This document shows positions 1 to 8,722 of a stretch of 48,035 nucleotides of DNA, piece by piece. The position numbers and the translations under genes were made by a program. Source of the DNA: Rubrivivax sp. (GTDB lineage: Bacteria > Pseudomonadota > Gammaproteobacteria > Burkholderiales > Burkholderiaceae_C); NCBI GenBank assembly GCA_022842595.1, contig JALHPF010000040.1, positions 1 through 48,035 of the forward strand, given 5' to 3'. The stretch's first letter is position 1. Each line of letters opens with the position of its first letter. Under the pieces are notes generated by a model. The model was not told where the DNA came from, ran no database searches, and worked only from the letters and a program-made list of their open reading frames with translations.

Positions 1-102
1 GGGTGCCGGCGGCAGCGCGGTACAGCCGGCCAGCAGCAGCGCCGCGCCAGCGGCGGGCCAGCCGCGCGCGGGCCGGGGCAGGAGATCAGTCGGGAAAGGC
101 AT
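1..102 (-). CDS. Putative lipoprotein, QseG/YfhG-like (partial, 3' end outside window)
   Basis: Only the first 34 codons are in the window. An ATG at 102-100 opens a frame with a short N-region, a hydrophobic Ala/Leu stretch and a lipobox Leu-Ala-Gly-Cys, with the Cys codon at 24-22. It should therefore be exported and lipidated. The start overlaps the last 17 bases of the upstream sensor kinase gene, which implies translational coupling. In enterobacteria the glrK-yfhG(qseG)-glrR operon has this order: sensor kinase, small lipoprotein, sigma-54-type regulator. The QseG-like assignment rests on that order and the lipobox only; the mature part cannot be seen. Confidence 0.6.
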   Translation of the reverse strand, partial: MPFPTDLLPRPARGWPAAGAALLLAGCTALPPAP

Positions 103-1570
103 GCGGGAGTTGAATGCGGAAACGGGCGCCAGGGCCTGCATCATGCGGCAAGGCGCTGGCCGGGTTGGCCGGCATGCACGTGATGTGCCCGCCGTGCGCG
201 GCCACCGTCTCGGCGACGATGGACAGGCCGATGCCGGTGCCCGCCAGGCCCTGGCCGGTGGGGTCGGCGGGCTGCACCTGGCCACGAAAGAAGGGTTCGA
301 AGATCCGCGTGCGTTCGGCTTCGGGCACGCCCGGGCCCTCGTCGGCCACGTCGATGGCCAGGCTGTCGCCCTCGCGCGCCAGGGTCACGACGATGGCGCC
401 ACCCTGGGGGCTGTAGCGGATGGCGTTGGACAGCAGGTTCGACAGCGCCGTGCCCAGCAGTTCGGCGTCGACCTCGGCCACCATGTCGGCGTCGGGCGGC
501 AACCGCTGCAGCGCCACTTCCAGCCCGCGTGCGCGCCATTGCAGCTGTTGTTCGTCGACCAGGCGCTGCACCAGCGCGGCCAGGTCGGCAGGCCGGCGAA
601 CGAGGCGCTGCGCGGCAAAGGCCGCGGCGTTGAAGCGCAGCAGATCCTCGATGCGCCGCTGCAGCGTGGCGGTGTTGTCGGCCAGGATGTGCGCCACTTC
701 CTGCTGGTTCGGCGACAGCGGGCCGGTGACGCCGTCGTTGAGCAGGGCCACGCCTTCGCGCAGCGCTGCCAGCGGCGTCTTCAGTTCGTGCGAGACATGC
801 CGCAGGAAACGTGCCTTGTCGGCGTCGGCCTCGACCAGCCGCTGGCGCAGCGCGTCCAGGCGCCGGCCGATCTGGCGCACGTCCGACGGGCCCTGGATGT
901 CGATGCGTTCGTCGAGCCGGTTTTCGCCGAGCCCGACGATGGCCTGCTCCACCCGCCGCAGCGGCCGTGCCAGGCCGAGTGCGAGGGCCAGCGCCAGCAC
1001 CAGCGCCAGCACGATCGCCCCGGCCACCTGGCGCCCCCAGGCGGCGCGGCCCTGGTCGAGTTCGGCCTGGAGTGCGCCATTGCGGGCTTCGGCCAGGCCG
1101 CGCACCTGCTCGGCCATCTCGCCGACGAGTGCGTCGAGTTCACGGAAGTCCTGAGAGACCTGGGCGTCGCGGGCCAGCGGCGCGGCGCCGCCGCCGTCGA
1201 GCCGGTCGCCGATGTCGGCGACCTGGGCGCGCCAGCGGCTGCCGAGCGTGACAGGCACGTCGGCCTGTTCGAGCGCCTTGACCTGCGCGTCGGCGTCGGC
1301 GGCGGCGCGCTCGAAGGTCTGGCGCAAGGCGCGGTCGCCGAGCACCAGGAACTGGCGCGCCGCGCGCTCCATCGTCAGCGTGTGTTCGCCCAGGCGTTCG
1401 ACATGGGCGTTGAGCTGCAGCGCCTGGCGCGCACCGTCCTGGCTGCGGTCGAGCAGGCCCTGCAGCGTGAACAGGCCGCGCAGCGACACGGCCGCGAGCA
1501 GCAGCGCCACCAGCAGGAAGGCCACCAGCAGCAGCTGGCGAAACGATGGGCGCGGCAGGACGTTGAGCAA
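86..1570 (-). CDS. Membrane sensor histidine kinase, GlrK/QseE-like
   Basis: Inner-membrane sensor kinase. The order seen is an N-terminal membrane helix (LLLVAFLLVALLLAAV), a mostly helical periplasmic sensor region, a second membrane helix (VAGAIVLALVLALALALGL), a HAMP linker, a HisKA helix with the phospho-acceptor in RHVSHELKTPL, an N box (NLLSNAIRYSPQGG), and G boxes DEGPGVP and GTGIGLSIV. This is a complete HATPase domain, so it should be an active kinase. The frame extends upstream to a GTG at 1621 inside the ETF-QO gene, but that extension has no signal character. The TTG at 1570 (protein begins MLNVLPRPSFRQ) puts the first helix near the N-terminus and is preferred; neither has a strong ribosome site. 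The overlapping lipoprotein gene downstream suggests a GlrK-type envelope sensing operon. The cognate regulator lies outside the window. Confidence 0.87.
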   Translation of the reverse strand: MLNVLPRPSFRQLLLVAFLLVALLLAAVSLRGLFTLQGLLDRSQDGARQALQLNAHVERLGEHTLTMERAARQFLVLGDRALRQTFERAAADADAQVKALEQADVPVTLGSRWRAQVADIGDRLDGGGAAPLARDAQVSQDFRELDALVGEMAEQVRGLAEARNGALQAELDQGRAAWGRQVAGAIVLALVLALALALGLARPLRRVEQAIVGLGENRLDERIDIQGPSDVRQIGRRLDALRQRLVEADADKARFLRHVSHELKTPLAALREGVALLNDGVTGPLSPNQQEVAHILADNTATLQRRIEDLLRFNAAAFAAQRLVRRPADLAALVQRLVDEQQLQWRARGLEVALQRLPPDADMVAEVDAELLGTALSNLLSNAIRYSPQGGAIVVTLAREGDSLAIDVADEGPGVPEAERTRIFEPFFRGQVQPADPTGQGLAGTGIGLSIVAETVAAHGGHITCMPANPASALPHDAGPGARFRIQLPHAFPD

Positions 1571-1592
1571 TGCAGGCCGATGGGAGTGGCGG

Positions 1593-3263
1593 CTACATCC
1601 CGGCGTAGTTGGGCCCGCCACCGCCTTCGGGCGTGACCCAGACGATGTTCTGGGTCGGGTCCTTGATGTCGCAGGTCTTGCAGTGCACGCAGTTCTGGGC
1701 GTTGATGACCAACTCGTCGGCGCCGTTCTTCTGCACGTATTCGTAGACCGCCGCCGGGCAGTAGCGGGCTTCGGGGCCGGCGTACCTGGCCAGGTTCACG
1801 GCCACGGGCACGGCGGCGTCTTTCAGCGTCAGGTGCGCCGGCTGGTTCTCTTCGTGGTTGGTGTTGCTGATGAAGACGCTGCTCAGGCGGTCGAAGGTGA
1901 GTTGGCCGTCGGGCTTGGGGTAGACGATGCGCTCCACCTGGTCGGCAGCGTGCAGCCGGGCGTGGTCGGGGGTCTTGCGGTGGATCGTCCACGGCGGTGA
2001 CTTCAGGCCCAGCTTGGGCAGCAGCCACTGTTCCACGCCGGTCATCAGCGTGCCCACGGTGTTGCCTTGCTTGAACCACTGCTTGAAGTTGCGGGTGCCG
2101 TGCAGTTCATCGAACAGCCAGCTGGCCTCGAACGCGGCGGTGTAGTCCGAGAGTTCGTCGTGGCTGCGCCCGGCCTTCAGCGCCGGGGCGATGGCTTCGG
2201 CCACCAGCATGCCGCTCTTCAGGGCCGCATGGCTGCCCTTGATGCGCGCGGCGTTCAGCATGCCAGCCTCGCAGCCCACGAGCGCGCCGCCCGGGAAAAC
2301 CAGCTTGGGCAGGCTCAGCAGCCCGCCGGCGGTGATCGCGCGCGCGCCATAGCCGATGCGCTTGCCGCCTTCGATGTGGGCGCGGATGGCCGGGTGGGTC
2401 TTCCAGCGCTGCATTTCCTCGAACGGGCTCAGCCAGGGGTTCTGGTAGTCCAGGCCTGTGACGAAGCCCAGCGTGACCTGGTTGCCCTGCAGGTGGTAGA
2501 GGAAGCCGCCGCCATAGGTGTTCTCGTCCATCGGCCAGCCGGCGCTATGAACCACCAGCCCGGGCTTGGCCTTTTCTGCCGGAATCTCCCAGAGTTCCTT
2601 CACGCCCAGCGCGTAGCTCTGCGGGTCGCGGCCTTCGTCGAGCGCGTATTTCGAGATGAGCTGGCGGCCGAGGTGGCCCCGCGCACCCTCGGCGAAGACG
2701 GTGTACTTCGCCGTGAGTTCCATGCCCAGCTGGAAGCCTTCGTGGGGCTCGCCGTCCTTGCCCACGCCCAGATTGCCGGTGGCCACGCCCCGCACCCGGC
2801 CGGCTTCGTCGACCAGCACTTCGGCGGCGGTGAAGCCGGGGAAGATCTCCACGCCCAGGGCTTCGGCCTGTTCGCCCAGCCATTTCGTCACCGCACCCAG
2901 GCTGATGACGAAGTTGCCCTCGTTGTGCAGGCAGCCGGGGATCAGCCATTGCGGCGTGCGGCTGGCGTGGTTTTCGCCGAGGAACAGCACCTCGTCGCCA
3001 GTGACGGGCTGGTTCAGCGGGGCGCCACGTGCTTTCCAGTCGGGGAACAACTCGTTCATCGCGCGCGGGTCCATCACGGCGCCACTCAGGATGTGGGCAC
3101 CCGGCTCGCTGCCCTTTTCGAGCACGACGACGTTGATCGCGGGGTCGAGCTGCTTCAGGCGGATGGCAGTGGCCAGCCCGGCAGGGCCGCCACCGACGAC
3201 GACGACGTCGTAGTCCATCGCTTCACGGGGGCCGTGCTGGGCCAGGATCTCGGCAGGTGTCAT
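1593..3263 (-). CDS. Electron transfer flavoprotein-ubiquinone oxidoreductase (ETF-QO)
   Basis: Monotopic membrane flavoprotein that passes electrons from reduced electron transfer flavoprotein (fatty-acid and amino-acid acyl-CoA dehydrogenases) to ubiquinone. The N-terminus has an FAD dinucleotide fold VVVVGGGPAGLATAIRL just after the start, and the C-terminus has a ferredoxin-like [4Fe-4S] site CVHCKTCDIKDP followed by the characteristic WVTPEGGGGPNY ending. At 556 residues it has the family's usual size. The frame is open upstream, but the ATG at 3263 (MTPAEILAQHGPRE) lies about 15 residues before the FAD motif as in homologues, so it is chosen. The gene lies about 110 bases after crcB on the same strand; no functional link is evident. 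Confidence 0.95.
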   Translation of the reverse strand: MTPAEILAQHGPREAMDYDVVVVGGGPAGLATAIRLKQLDPAINVVVLEKGSEPGAHILSGAVMDPRAMNELFPDWKARGAPLNQPVTGDEVLFLGENHASRTPQWLIPGCLHNEGNFVISLGAVTKWLGEQAEALGVEIFPGFTAAEVLVDEAGRVRGVATGNLGVGKDGEPHEGFQLGMELTAKYTVFAEGARGHLGRQLISKYALDEGRDPQSYALGVKELWEIPAEKAKPGLVVHSAGWPMDENTYGGGFLYHLQGNQVTLGFVTGLDYQNPWLSPFEEMQRWKTHPAIRAHIEGGKRIGYGARAITAGGLLSLPKLVFPGGALVGCEAGMLNAARIKGSHAALKSGMLVAEAIAPALKAGRSHDELSDYTAAFEASWLFDELHGTRNFKQWFKQGNTVGTLMTGVEQWLLPKLGLKSPPWTIHRKTPDHARLHAADQVERIVYPKPDGQLTFDRLSSVFISNTNHEENQPAHLTLKDAAVPVAVNLARYAGPEARYCPAAVYEYVQKNGADELVINAQNCVHCKTCDIKDPTQNIVWVTPEGGGGPNYAGM

Positions 3264-3372
3264 GGGGTTCGGGTCTAGCGCAATGGTCGCGTGGTTTGCC
3301 TGCAGGTGCGGCGCGCTTGCAAGGCGCCGCGATTTTAGGTTCGCCCCTCGGGGCCGCGCTGGGTTTGCGCCC

Positions 3373-3759
3373 CTAAGCCCTGAACACGGTGCTTGTGGCC
3401 ATGCCCGCAAACGTGAGCGCCACCGAGCCGACCACGTGCACGCCCACGGTGGCGGCAGCCCAGCCCAGCCGGCCCTGCTGCATGGCATGCACCACCTCAG
3501 CCGAGAAGGTGGAAAAGGTCGTCAGGCCGCCGAGAAAGCCGGTGATGACGAAGAGCCGCCATTCGGGCGGCAGTTCGCTGTGCAGGCTGAACAGCCCGAC
3601 GGCCAGCCCGACGAGATAGCCGCCCAGAAGGTTCGCCGCCAGGGTGCCCAGCGGCAGCGCCGGAAAAGCGGCGTTCAGGCCCAGGCCCAGGCCCCAGCGC
3701 ACGAGGGCGCCGAGGGCAGCACCCAGGCTGACGGCCACGACGGAAGCAAGGGCTGGCAT
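3373..3759 (-). CDS. crcB: Fluoride ion channel/exporter CrcB (Fluc)
   Basis: Small four-helix inner-membrane protein of 128 residues that works as a dual-topology dimer releasing fluoride from the cytoplasm. Family hallmarks seen are GALVRWGLGLGLN near the N-terminus, GTLAANLLGGYLVG, and the pore segment GFLGGLTTFSTFSAE. Length and helix spacing are normal for CrcB. Only 10 bases separate its start from the stop of the diguanylate cyclase gene upstream, so there is no room for a dedicated fluoride riboswitch; it is probably transcribed from that gene's promoter. Confidence 0.95.
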   Translation of the reverse strand: MPALASVVAVSLGAALGALVRWGLGLGLNAAFPALPLGTLAANLLGGYLVGLAVGLFSLHSELPPEWRLFVITGFLGGLTTFSTFSAEVVHAMQQGRLGWAAATVGVHVVGSVALTFAGMATSTVFRA

Positions 3760-3769
3760 CGCCGAATTA

Positions 3770-4996
3770 TCAGCATGCTGTCAGCCCCAGCCGCTGGCTT
3801 TCACGAAACACCGGCTGCGCTTCATCGCCTTCGGCGGCAACGGCGCGCGAACGGCCCTGGCGCTTGGCCTCGTACAGCGCCTGGTCGGCACGGCGCAGCG
3901 CCTCGGGCAGCGCCTCGCCCGGCGCCATCTGCACCACGCCGAAGCTCAGGGTGATGGTGGGCAGCAGGTTCACGCCGGCGCGCCTCTGCACTTCCTGCAC
4001 GATGCGCGAGGCCACGCTCATGGCGTGGCGCAGGTTGGCCTGGCGCAGCAGCAGCACAAATTCGTCGCCGCCATGGCGGCCGGCGACATCCTGCGAGCGC
4101 AGGTGTTCGAGCACGCTGCCGGACACCAGGCAGAGCGCGCGGTCGCCCGCGGCGTGGCCAAGATGGTCGTTGATGTGCTTGAAGTGGTCGATGTCGAAGA
4201 TGAGAAGCACGGCGCTGCCGGCCGGGTCGGTGCGCAGGGCGCGGCTGGCCAGGTCGTGGAAATGGCGGCGGTTGGGCACCTGCGTCAGCGGGTCCAGGTT
4301 GGCCAGCACCCGCAGCCGCCGGCGCGACGCGCGCAGCTGCCTTTCGGTGCGTTCGTACAGCAGCGTGAGCACGACGAAGGCCATGACGACGGCAGCCAGG
4401 CCTGCGGCCAGCGCCTGCGCTGCCAGCCAGGCCGGTGCGTCGCCGGTGGGCAGCACGGCCAGCGCCGGGGCCAGCCCGGCCAGCGCGGTGGCCGCGCCCA
4501 GGGCCTGCAAAGGCGTGCCGTCGCGCCCGCCCTCGCCCATGAAGATCAGGGTGGCGACGTACAGATGCAGCGCAGCGGCGGAGCCGGCGGCGGCCCAGGC
4601 CAGCGCGGGCACTTCATGCCAGAGCGCGGCCAGTGTGTGCACGACCGCCGCAGCGCCAAGCACGCCCCAGTCGCGGGCGCTGTCGGCCGGCAGCCCTTGC
4701 CGGCCATTGAAACGGCGCAGTCCGGCCAGCAGCAGCATCGGCCACTGCAGCAGCAGCAGGTGCACGGTCCAGCCGACCAAGGCCGCACCGGCGGCATGCA
4801 CGGGCCACAAGGCCGCTAGCGCCGTGCCCCCGCCGGCCAGCCAAAGTGCCGCCTGCCACCACAGCAGGCCTCGGTGCTGTGGGTGGCGCAGTGCCGCGCC
4901 GCTGAGTGCCAGCGCCGACAGCAGCATCAGCACCGCCGCGGCCCCCAGGGCATCGAGCGACAGCGGGGCAGCCAGTGAATCGAAGGGGGCTTGCAT
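3770..4996 (-). CDS. Membrane-anchored diguanylate cyclase (GGDEF)
   Basis: Predicted to make cyclic di-GMP from two GTP. The first ~210 residues are rich in Leu/Ala membrane helices without a recognised sensor domain. After a short basic coiled segment (ERTERQLRASRRRLRVLANLD) comes a complete GGDEF domain: the DPLTQVPNRRHF entry, FDIDHFKHINDHLGH, the catalytic signature GGDEF, and a C-terminal DQALYEAKRQGR. An RxxD inhibitory site (RSQD) sits exactly five residues before GGDEF, so product feedback inhibition is expected. No EAL domain is present. It precedes crcB by 10 bases on the same strand. The input signal is unknown. Confidence 0.92.
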   Translation of the reverse strand: MQAPFDSLAAPLSLDALGAAAVLMLLSALALSGAALRHPQHRGLLWWQAALWLAGGGTALAALWPVHAAGAALVGWTVHLLLLQWPMLLLAGLRRFNGRQGLPADSARDWGVLGAAAVVHTLAALWHEVPALAWAAAGSAAALHLYVATLIFMGEGGRDGTPLQALGAATALAGLAPALAVLPTGDAPAWLAAQALAAGLAAVVMAFVVLTLLYERTERQLRASRRRLRVLANLDPLTQVPNRRHFHDLASRALRTDPAGSAVLLIFDIDHFKHINDHLGHAAGDRALCLVSGSVLEHLRSQDVAGRHGGDEFVLLLRQANLRHAMSVASRIVQEVQRRAGVNLLPTITLSFGVVQMAPGEALPEALRRADQALYEAKRQGRSRAVAAEGDEAQPVFRESQRLGLTAC

Positions 4997-5160
4997 CGTG
5001 TCGGTAATTTTGCGCAGCCCTGGGCGATTCGGCCATCGTCAAAAACGACGGCTGTGCAACTGCGTGCAACAAGCCCCGGCCCCCGGCCCCACTGGCGTCA
5101 CTGCCTTTCGTTACCATCAGAGGCTGTCTGGGGCAATAAGCCGAATCGAGGAGCAAGGGC

Positions 5161-5979
5161 GTGGGCATGGACGTGGTGGACTACGAGATCAAGGGCGCAG
5201 AAATGCAGTTCGTCGAGGTCGAGCTCGACCCGGGCGAGGCCGCGGTGGGCGAGGCCGGCAGCATGTTCTTCATGGACCCGGTGATCACCATGGACACGGT
5301 GTTCGGCGACGGCCGCCAAAGCACGGGTGGCGGCCTGTTCGGCAAGCTGCTGGGCGCAGGCAAACGGCTGGTGACGGGTGAATCGCTGTTCACCACTGTT
5401 TACACCAATGGCGGGCATGTGAAGGCAAGGGTGGCCTTCGGCGCCCCCTACCCGGGCAAGATCCTGCCGATGGACCTGAGCCAGCTCGGCGGCCTGCTGA
5501 TCTGCCAGAAGGACGCCTTCCTCTGTGCCGCGCGCGGCGTCTCGCTGGACATCGCATTCCAGAAGAAGCTCGGCGTGGGCTTCTTCGGCGGTGAAGGCTT
5601 CATCATGCAGAAGCTCGAGGGCAACGGCCTGGCCTTCGTGCATGCTGGCGGCACCGTGCTCAAGCGCGAACTGAAAGCCGGCGAGTCGCTGCTCGTCGAC
5701 ACCGGCTGCGTCGTGGCCTACACCGGCAGCGTCGACTTCGAGATCCAGTACGTCGGCAAGATCAAGACCGCGCTGTTCGGTGGCGAAGGGCTGTTCTTCG
5801 CCAAGCTCACCGGCCCGGGCACGATCTGGCTGCAGAGCCTGCCGTTCTCGCGCCTGGCCTCGCGTGTGTTCGCCGCGGCACCGCAGAACGGCGGCTCCCG
5901 CGAACAGGGTGGCATGCTCGGCGGCCTGGCGGGTGGCGGCCTGCTGGGCGGCGTGTTCGGCGGCGGCGACGACGAGTGA
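5161..5979 (+). CDS. AIM24/TIGR00266-family protein
   Basis: A 272-residue protein of the AIM24 (TIGR00266) beta-fold family, whose biochemical role is not established. The N-terminal VDYEIKGAEMQFVEVELDPGE and the later repeated Gly-rich beta segments (FFGGEGFIMQKLEGNG, LFGGEGLFFAKLTGPG) are typical. The C-terminus is an unusual Gly-rich tail with several GG/GGG runs ending in Asp-Asp-Glu. The GTG at 5161 is chosen because the GAGGAG at 5148-5153 lies 7 bases before it; the ATG at 5167 would be 13 bases away. The stop overlaps the start of the next gene in the tetramer GTGA. There is no signal peptide, so it is probably cytoplasmic or peripheral. Confidence 0.88.
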   Translation: MGMDVVDYEIKGAEMQFVEVELDPGEAAVGEAGSMFFMDPVITMDTVFGDGRQSTGGGLFGKLLGAGKRLVTGESLFTTVYTNGGHVKARVAFGAPYPGKILPMDLSQLGGLLICQKDAFLCAARGVSLDIAFQKKLGVGFFGGEGFIMQKLEGNGLAFVHAGGTVLKRELKAGESLLVDTGCVVAYTGSVDFEIQYVGKIKTALFGGEGLFFAKLTGPGTIWLQSLPFSRLASRVFAAAPQNGGSREQGGMLGGLAGGGLLGGVFGGGDDE

Positions 5980-6986
5980 TCACGCGCCGACATTGCCTGG
6001 CGTTGCCTCTGCTGGGGAGCGCCGGGGTTTCCCCGGCTGCGGCCACCGGGGTGGCTGCGGTGGCGGCCGTCAGGCCGATCTTCGTGCTGAATTCGCAGGA
6101 CGCCGATGTCAGCCAGATCGACCCGGTCACGTACACGGTGACACGGCGCATTCCCACCGGCAAGGAACCGCACCATCTGTACCTGACGCCCGACGAGAAG
6201 AGCGTGATCGTGGCCAACGCCGGCAGCAATTCACTCACCTTTCTCGACCCCACCAACGGCGCAGTGCAGCGCACGGTGGCCGACATCCTGGACCCCTACC
6301 ACCTGCGCTTCAGCCCCGACATGCGCTGGTTCGTGACCGCAGCCAACCGGCTGGACCACGTCGACCTCTACCGCTGGCTGCCGGCCGAAACCCTGCCGCT
6401 GCAGCTGGTCAAGCGCATCAAGGCGCCAAAGACGCCCAGCCACCTGTCGATCGACAGCCGCAGCAGCGTCGTTTACGTCTCGTTGCAGGACAGCGACGAG
6501 CTGCTGGCCATCGACCTGGCCACGCAGGTGCCGCGCTGGAAGGTGCCCGTGGGCCGCATGCCGGCCGACATCTTCCTGACCGGCGACGACCGCACGCTGC
6601 TCGTGGCCCTGACCGGTGACCGCTTCGTCGAGGCCTGGGACGTTTCCGGTGCCGCGCCCAAGCTCACGCGGCGGATCGAGACCGGCGCCGGCGCGCACGC
6701 TTTCCGCGCCCGCGGAGACGGCCGGCATGTGTTCGTCAGCAATCGCGTGGCCAACACCGTCAGCCTGATCGATACCCGCAGCTTCGCCGTGGTCGCGCAA
6801 CTGCCGGCGCCTGGCGGCCCTGACTGCATGGACGTCACGCGGGATGGCCGCACGCTGCTCGTGTCTTCGCGCTGGGCGCGCAAGCTCACCTTCATCGACA
6901 TCGAGGGCAGACAGATCGTGCGCCAGGTGGCGGTGGGCCGCTCGCCACACGGCGTGTGGACGCTCGACCATGCGCCGCGCCAATAG
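5976..6986 (+). CDS. YVTN-family beta-propeller repeat protein, exported
   Basis: A 336-residue protein starting at a GTG that overlaps the previous stop (GTGA). The first ~30 residues carry Arg-Arg followed by a hydrophobic, Ala-rich stretch (TRRHCLALPLLGSAGVSPAA), a signal peptide that may be Tat-type, though it lacks a full SRRxFLK motif. The rest is a string of ~40-residue beta-blade repeats with the phrases GKEPHHLYLTPDEKSVIVAN, DPYHLRFSPDMRWFVTAAN and PSHLSIDSRSSVVYVS, typical of seven-bladed YVTN/lactonase-like propellers. No catalytic residues can be named. It probably lies in the periplasm; the adjacent deacetylase suggests an envelope role, but this is inference. Confidence 0.82.
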   Translation: MITRRHCLALPLLGSAGVSPAAATGVAAVAAVRPIFVLNSQDADVSQIDPVTYTVTRRIPTGKEPHHLYLTPDEKSVIVANAGSNSLTFLDPTNGAVQRTVADILDPYHLRFSPDMRWFVTAANRLDHVDLYRWLPAETLPLQLVKRIKAPKTPSHLSIDSRSSVVYVSLQDSDELLAIDLATQVPRWKVPVGRMPADIFLTGDDRTLLVALTGDRFVEAWDVSGAAPKLTRRIETGAGAHAFRARGDGRHVFVSNRVANTVSLIDTRSFAVVAQLPAPGGPDCMDVTRDGRTLLVSSRWARKLTFIDIEGRQIVRQVAVGRSPHGVWTLDHAPRQ

Positions 6987-7770
6987 CGCCCTGGCCACCG
7001 CCGCGCTGCTGCTGGGCGCAATGGCGATGGCCGGTCAGGCCTTCGCGGCCACCTGCGCGCGGCCGGTCTACCTGACTTTCGACACCGGCCACATGGCCGT
7101 GGCCCCACTGGTGGCCGACGTCCTGAAGCGCCACGAGGTTCGCGTCACTTTCTTCCTGGCCAACGAACGCACCCAGACCGGCGGCAGCAGCCTCGACGAC
7201 CGCTGGGCGCCATGGTGGCGCGATCGTGTGGCCGAGGGCCATGCCTTCGGGTCCCACACTTGGGACCACGACGTCTGGCAGGCCGACGTGCCCGGCGGCC
7301 TGCGTGTGCGCCCCACCGCCGGCCCGCAGGCCCAGCGCCCGCGCGTGCTCGACGCCGCGGCGTACTGCGCCGAACTGGCGCGACCGGCGCAGCGCCTGGC
7401 CGCCATCAGTGGCCAGCCGATGGGGGCCATCTTCCGCGCTCCCGGCGGCAAGACCTCGCCGGCCCTGCTGAAGGCGGCCCAGGCCTGCGGCTGGACGCAT
7501 GTGGGCTGGTCGCCCGCCGGTTTCCTGGGGGACGAACTGCCCAGCGCCAGCTACCCGAACGCCCGGTTGCTGCAGCGCGCGCTTCGCGACGTGCGCGAAG
7601 GCGACGTGCTGCTGGCCCACCTGGGCATCTGGTCGCGCCAGGACGCCTGGGCGCCGGCGGTGCTGGAACCGTTGATCGTCGGGCTGAAGGCCCGCGGCCT
7701 GTGTTTCGCCACATTGCGGGAACACCCGGACTTTGGCGCCGCCGCCCGCCGGCCGGCGCTGGCGCCTTGA
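6970..7770 (+). CDS. Exported polysaccharide deacetylase-like (NodB-homology) protein
   Basis: A 266-residue protein starting at the ATG at 6970, within the end of the preceding gene. Residues 1-27 are a signal peptide (two Arg, hydrophobic core, AGQAFA cleavage region). The NodB domain follows with a TFDTGH first motif (Asp38), a GSHTWDHD second motif (His96 and His100 as metal-ligand candidates), an FRAPGG third motif and a late LLAHLG segment. In classical NodB enzymes the first motif is TFDDG, and the second Asp binds the divalent metal; here that position is Thr39. The protein may therefore use another ligand, have altered metal dependence or act on an unusual substrate. Stop and next start are separated by one base. 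Confidence 0.82.
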   Translation: MRRANSALATAALLLGAMAMAGQAFAATCARPVYLTFDTGHMAVAPLVADVLKRHEVRVTFFLANERTQTGGSSLDDRWAPWWRDRVAEGHAFGSHTWDHDVWQADVPGGLRVRPTAGPQAQRPRVLDAAAYCAELARPAQRLAAISGQPMGAIFRAPGGKTSPALLKAAQACGWTHVGWSPAGFLGDELPSASYPNARLLQRALRDVREGDVLLAHLGIWSRQDAWAPAVLEPLIVGLKARGLCFATLREHPDFGAAARRPALAP

Positions 7771-7771
7771 G

Positions 7772-8722
7772 ATGAACGCCTGGTCGGACGGTTTTGGTCA
7801 GATCCAGCAGGCGCTGTTCGAAAGCCTGGTGCAGCCGCTGCTGTTCGCTCTGGGCCTGGGCAATCTGCTCGAAGACGCCTTTGCGGCCACCGGTTGGCTG
7901 CTGGTGGGCCTGCTGCAGATCGGCGTGATGCTGACGCTGTTCCGCGCGCTCGAACGCTGGCGCCCGGCCGAGGCCGTGACCGACCGCTCGGCGGTGCACG
8001 TCGACATCGTCTACACGCTCGTCCACCGGCTCGGCCTGTTCCGCGTGGTGCTGTTCTTCGCCGTGCAGCCGCTATGGGACACGCTGGTGGGCGAACTGCG
8101 ACTGGGCGGCCTGCCGGCCTGGTCGGTGGACGCGCTGTGGCCTGGCATGACCGACCTGCCCTGGGTCAGCTTCTTCGTCTACCTGCTGCTGTTCGACCTG
8201 GTCGACTACGCCATCCACCGTGGCCAGCACAGCCTGGGATGGTGGTGGAAGCTGCATGCGCTGCACCACAGTCAGCGCCAGATGACGATGTGGAGCGACA
8301 GCCGCAACCATCTGCTCGACGATCTGCTGCGCGACAGTGCCTTCGTGCTGGCCGGTCTGCTGCTGGGTGTGCCACCGGCACAGTTCGTGGCTCTGGTGGC
8401 CTGCAAGAAGCTCGTGGAAAGCCTGTCGCATGCGAATGTGCGCCTGGCCTTCGGCCCGGTGCTCGGGCGGCTCGTCGTCAGCCCGCAGTTCCACCGCGTG
8501 CACCACGGCATCGGCGTCGGCCATGAATCCGCTGGCGCTGGCAGCCTGGGCGGCTGCAACTACGCGGTGCTGTTCCCGGTCTGGGACATGCTCTTCGGCA
8601 GTGCGCGCTGGGACGACGCCTACCCGCCCACGGGTGTGCGCGACCAGCTGCAGGGCCGCGACTACGGCCGCGGCTTCTGGGCCCAGCAGTGGCTGGGCCT
8701 GAAGCGGCTGGCTGGGCGTTGA
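7772..8722 (+). CDS. Sterol desaturase/fatty acid hydroxylase superfamily membrane protein
   Basis: A 316-residue multi-helix membrane protein with the histidine clusters of the non-haem di-iron hydroxylase superfamily: HRGQH at the first box, LHALHHS in the second, HANVR, and FHRVHH near the C-terminus. These residues would coordinate two irons for O2-dependent hydroxylation or desaturation of a lipid. The start ATG at 7772 follows the previous stop by one base, so it is read in the same transcript. The real substrate cannot be deduced. Bacterial members act on hopanoids, carotenoids or ceramide-like lipids, and none of their partner genes is in this window. Confidence 0.87.
   Translation: MNAWSDGFGQIQQALFESLVQPLLFALGLGNLLEDAFAATGWLLVGLLQIGVMLTLFRALERWRPAEAVTDRSAVHVDIVYTLVHRLGLFRVVLFFAVQPLWDTLVGELRLGGLPAWSVDALWPGMTDLPWVSFFVYLLLFDLVDYAIHRGQHSLGWWWKLHALHHSQRQMTMWSDSRNHLLDDLLRDSAFVLAGLLLGVPPAQFVALVACKKLVESLSHANVRLAFGPVLGRLVVSPQFHRVHHGIGVGHESAGAGSLGGCNYAVLFPVWDMLFGSARWDDAYPPTGVRDQLQGRDYGRGFWAQQWLGLKRLAGR

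Noticed and set aside
1571..1621. GTG at 1621 as the start of the GlrK-like kinase
   Set aside because: It would put 17 extra residues, encoded inside the ETF-QO gene, before the first membrane helix; the ribosome site is poor.
3308..3330. Hairpin GCGGCGC / GCGCCGC between crcB and ETF-QO as a terminator
   Set aside because: The T-run (GATTTTA) lies on the plus-strand side, while both neighbouring genes are read on minus, where no U-tract follows.
3760..3769. A fluoride riboswitch in front of crcB
   Set aside because: Only 10 bases separate crcB from the upstream gene, too little for the riboswitch.
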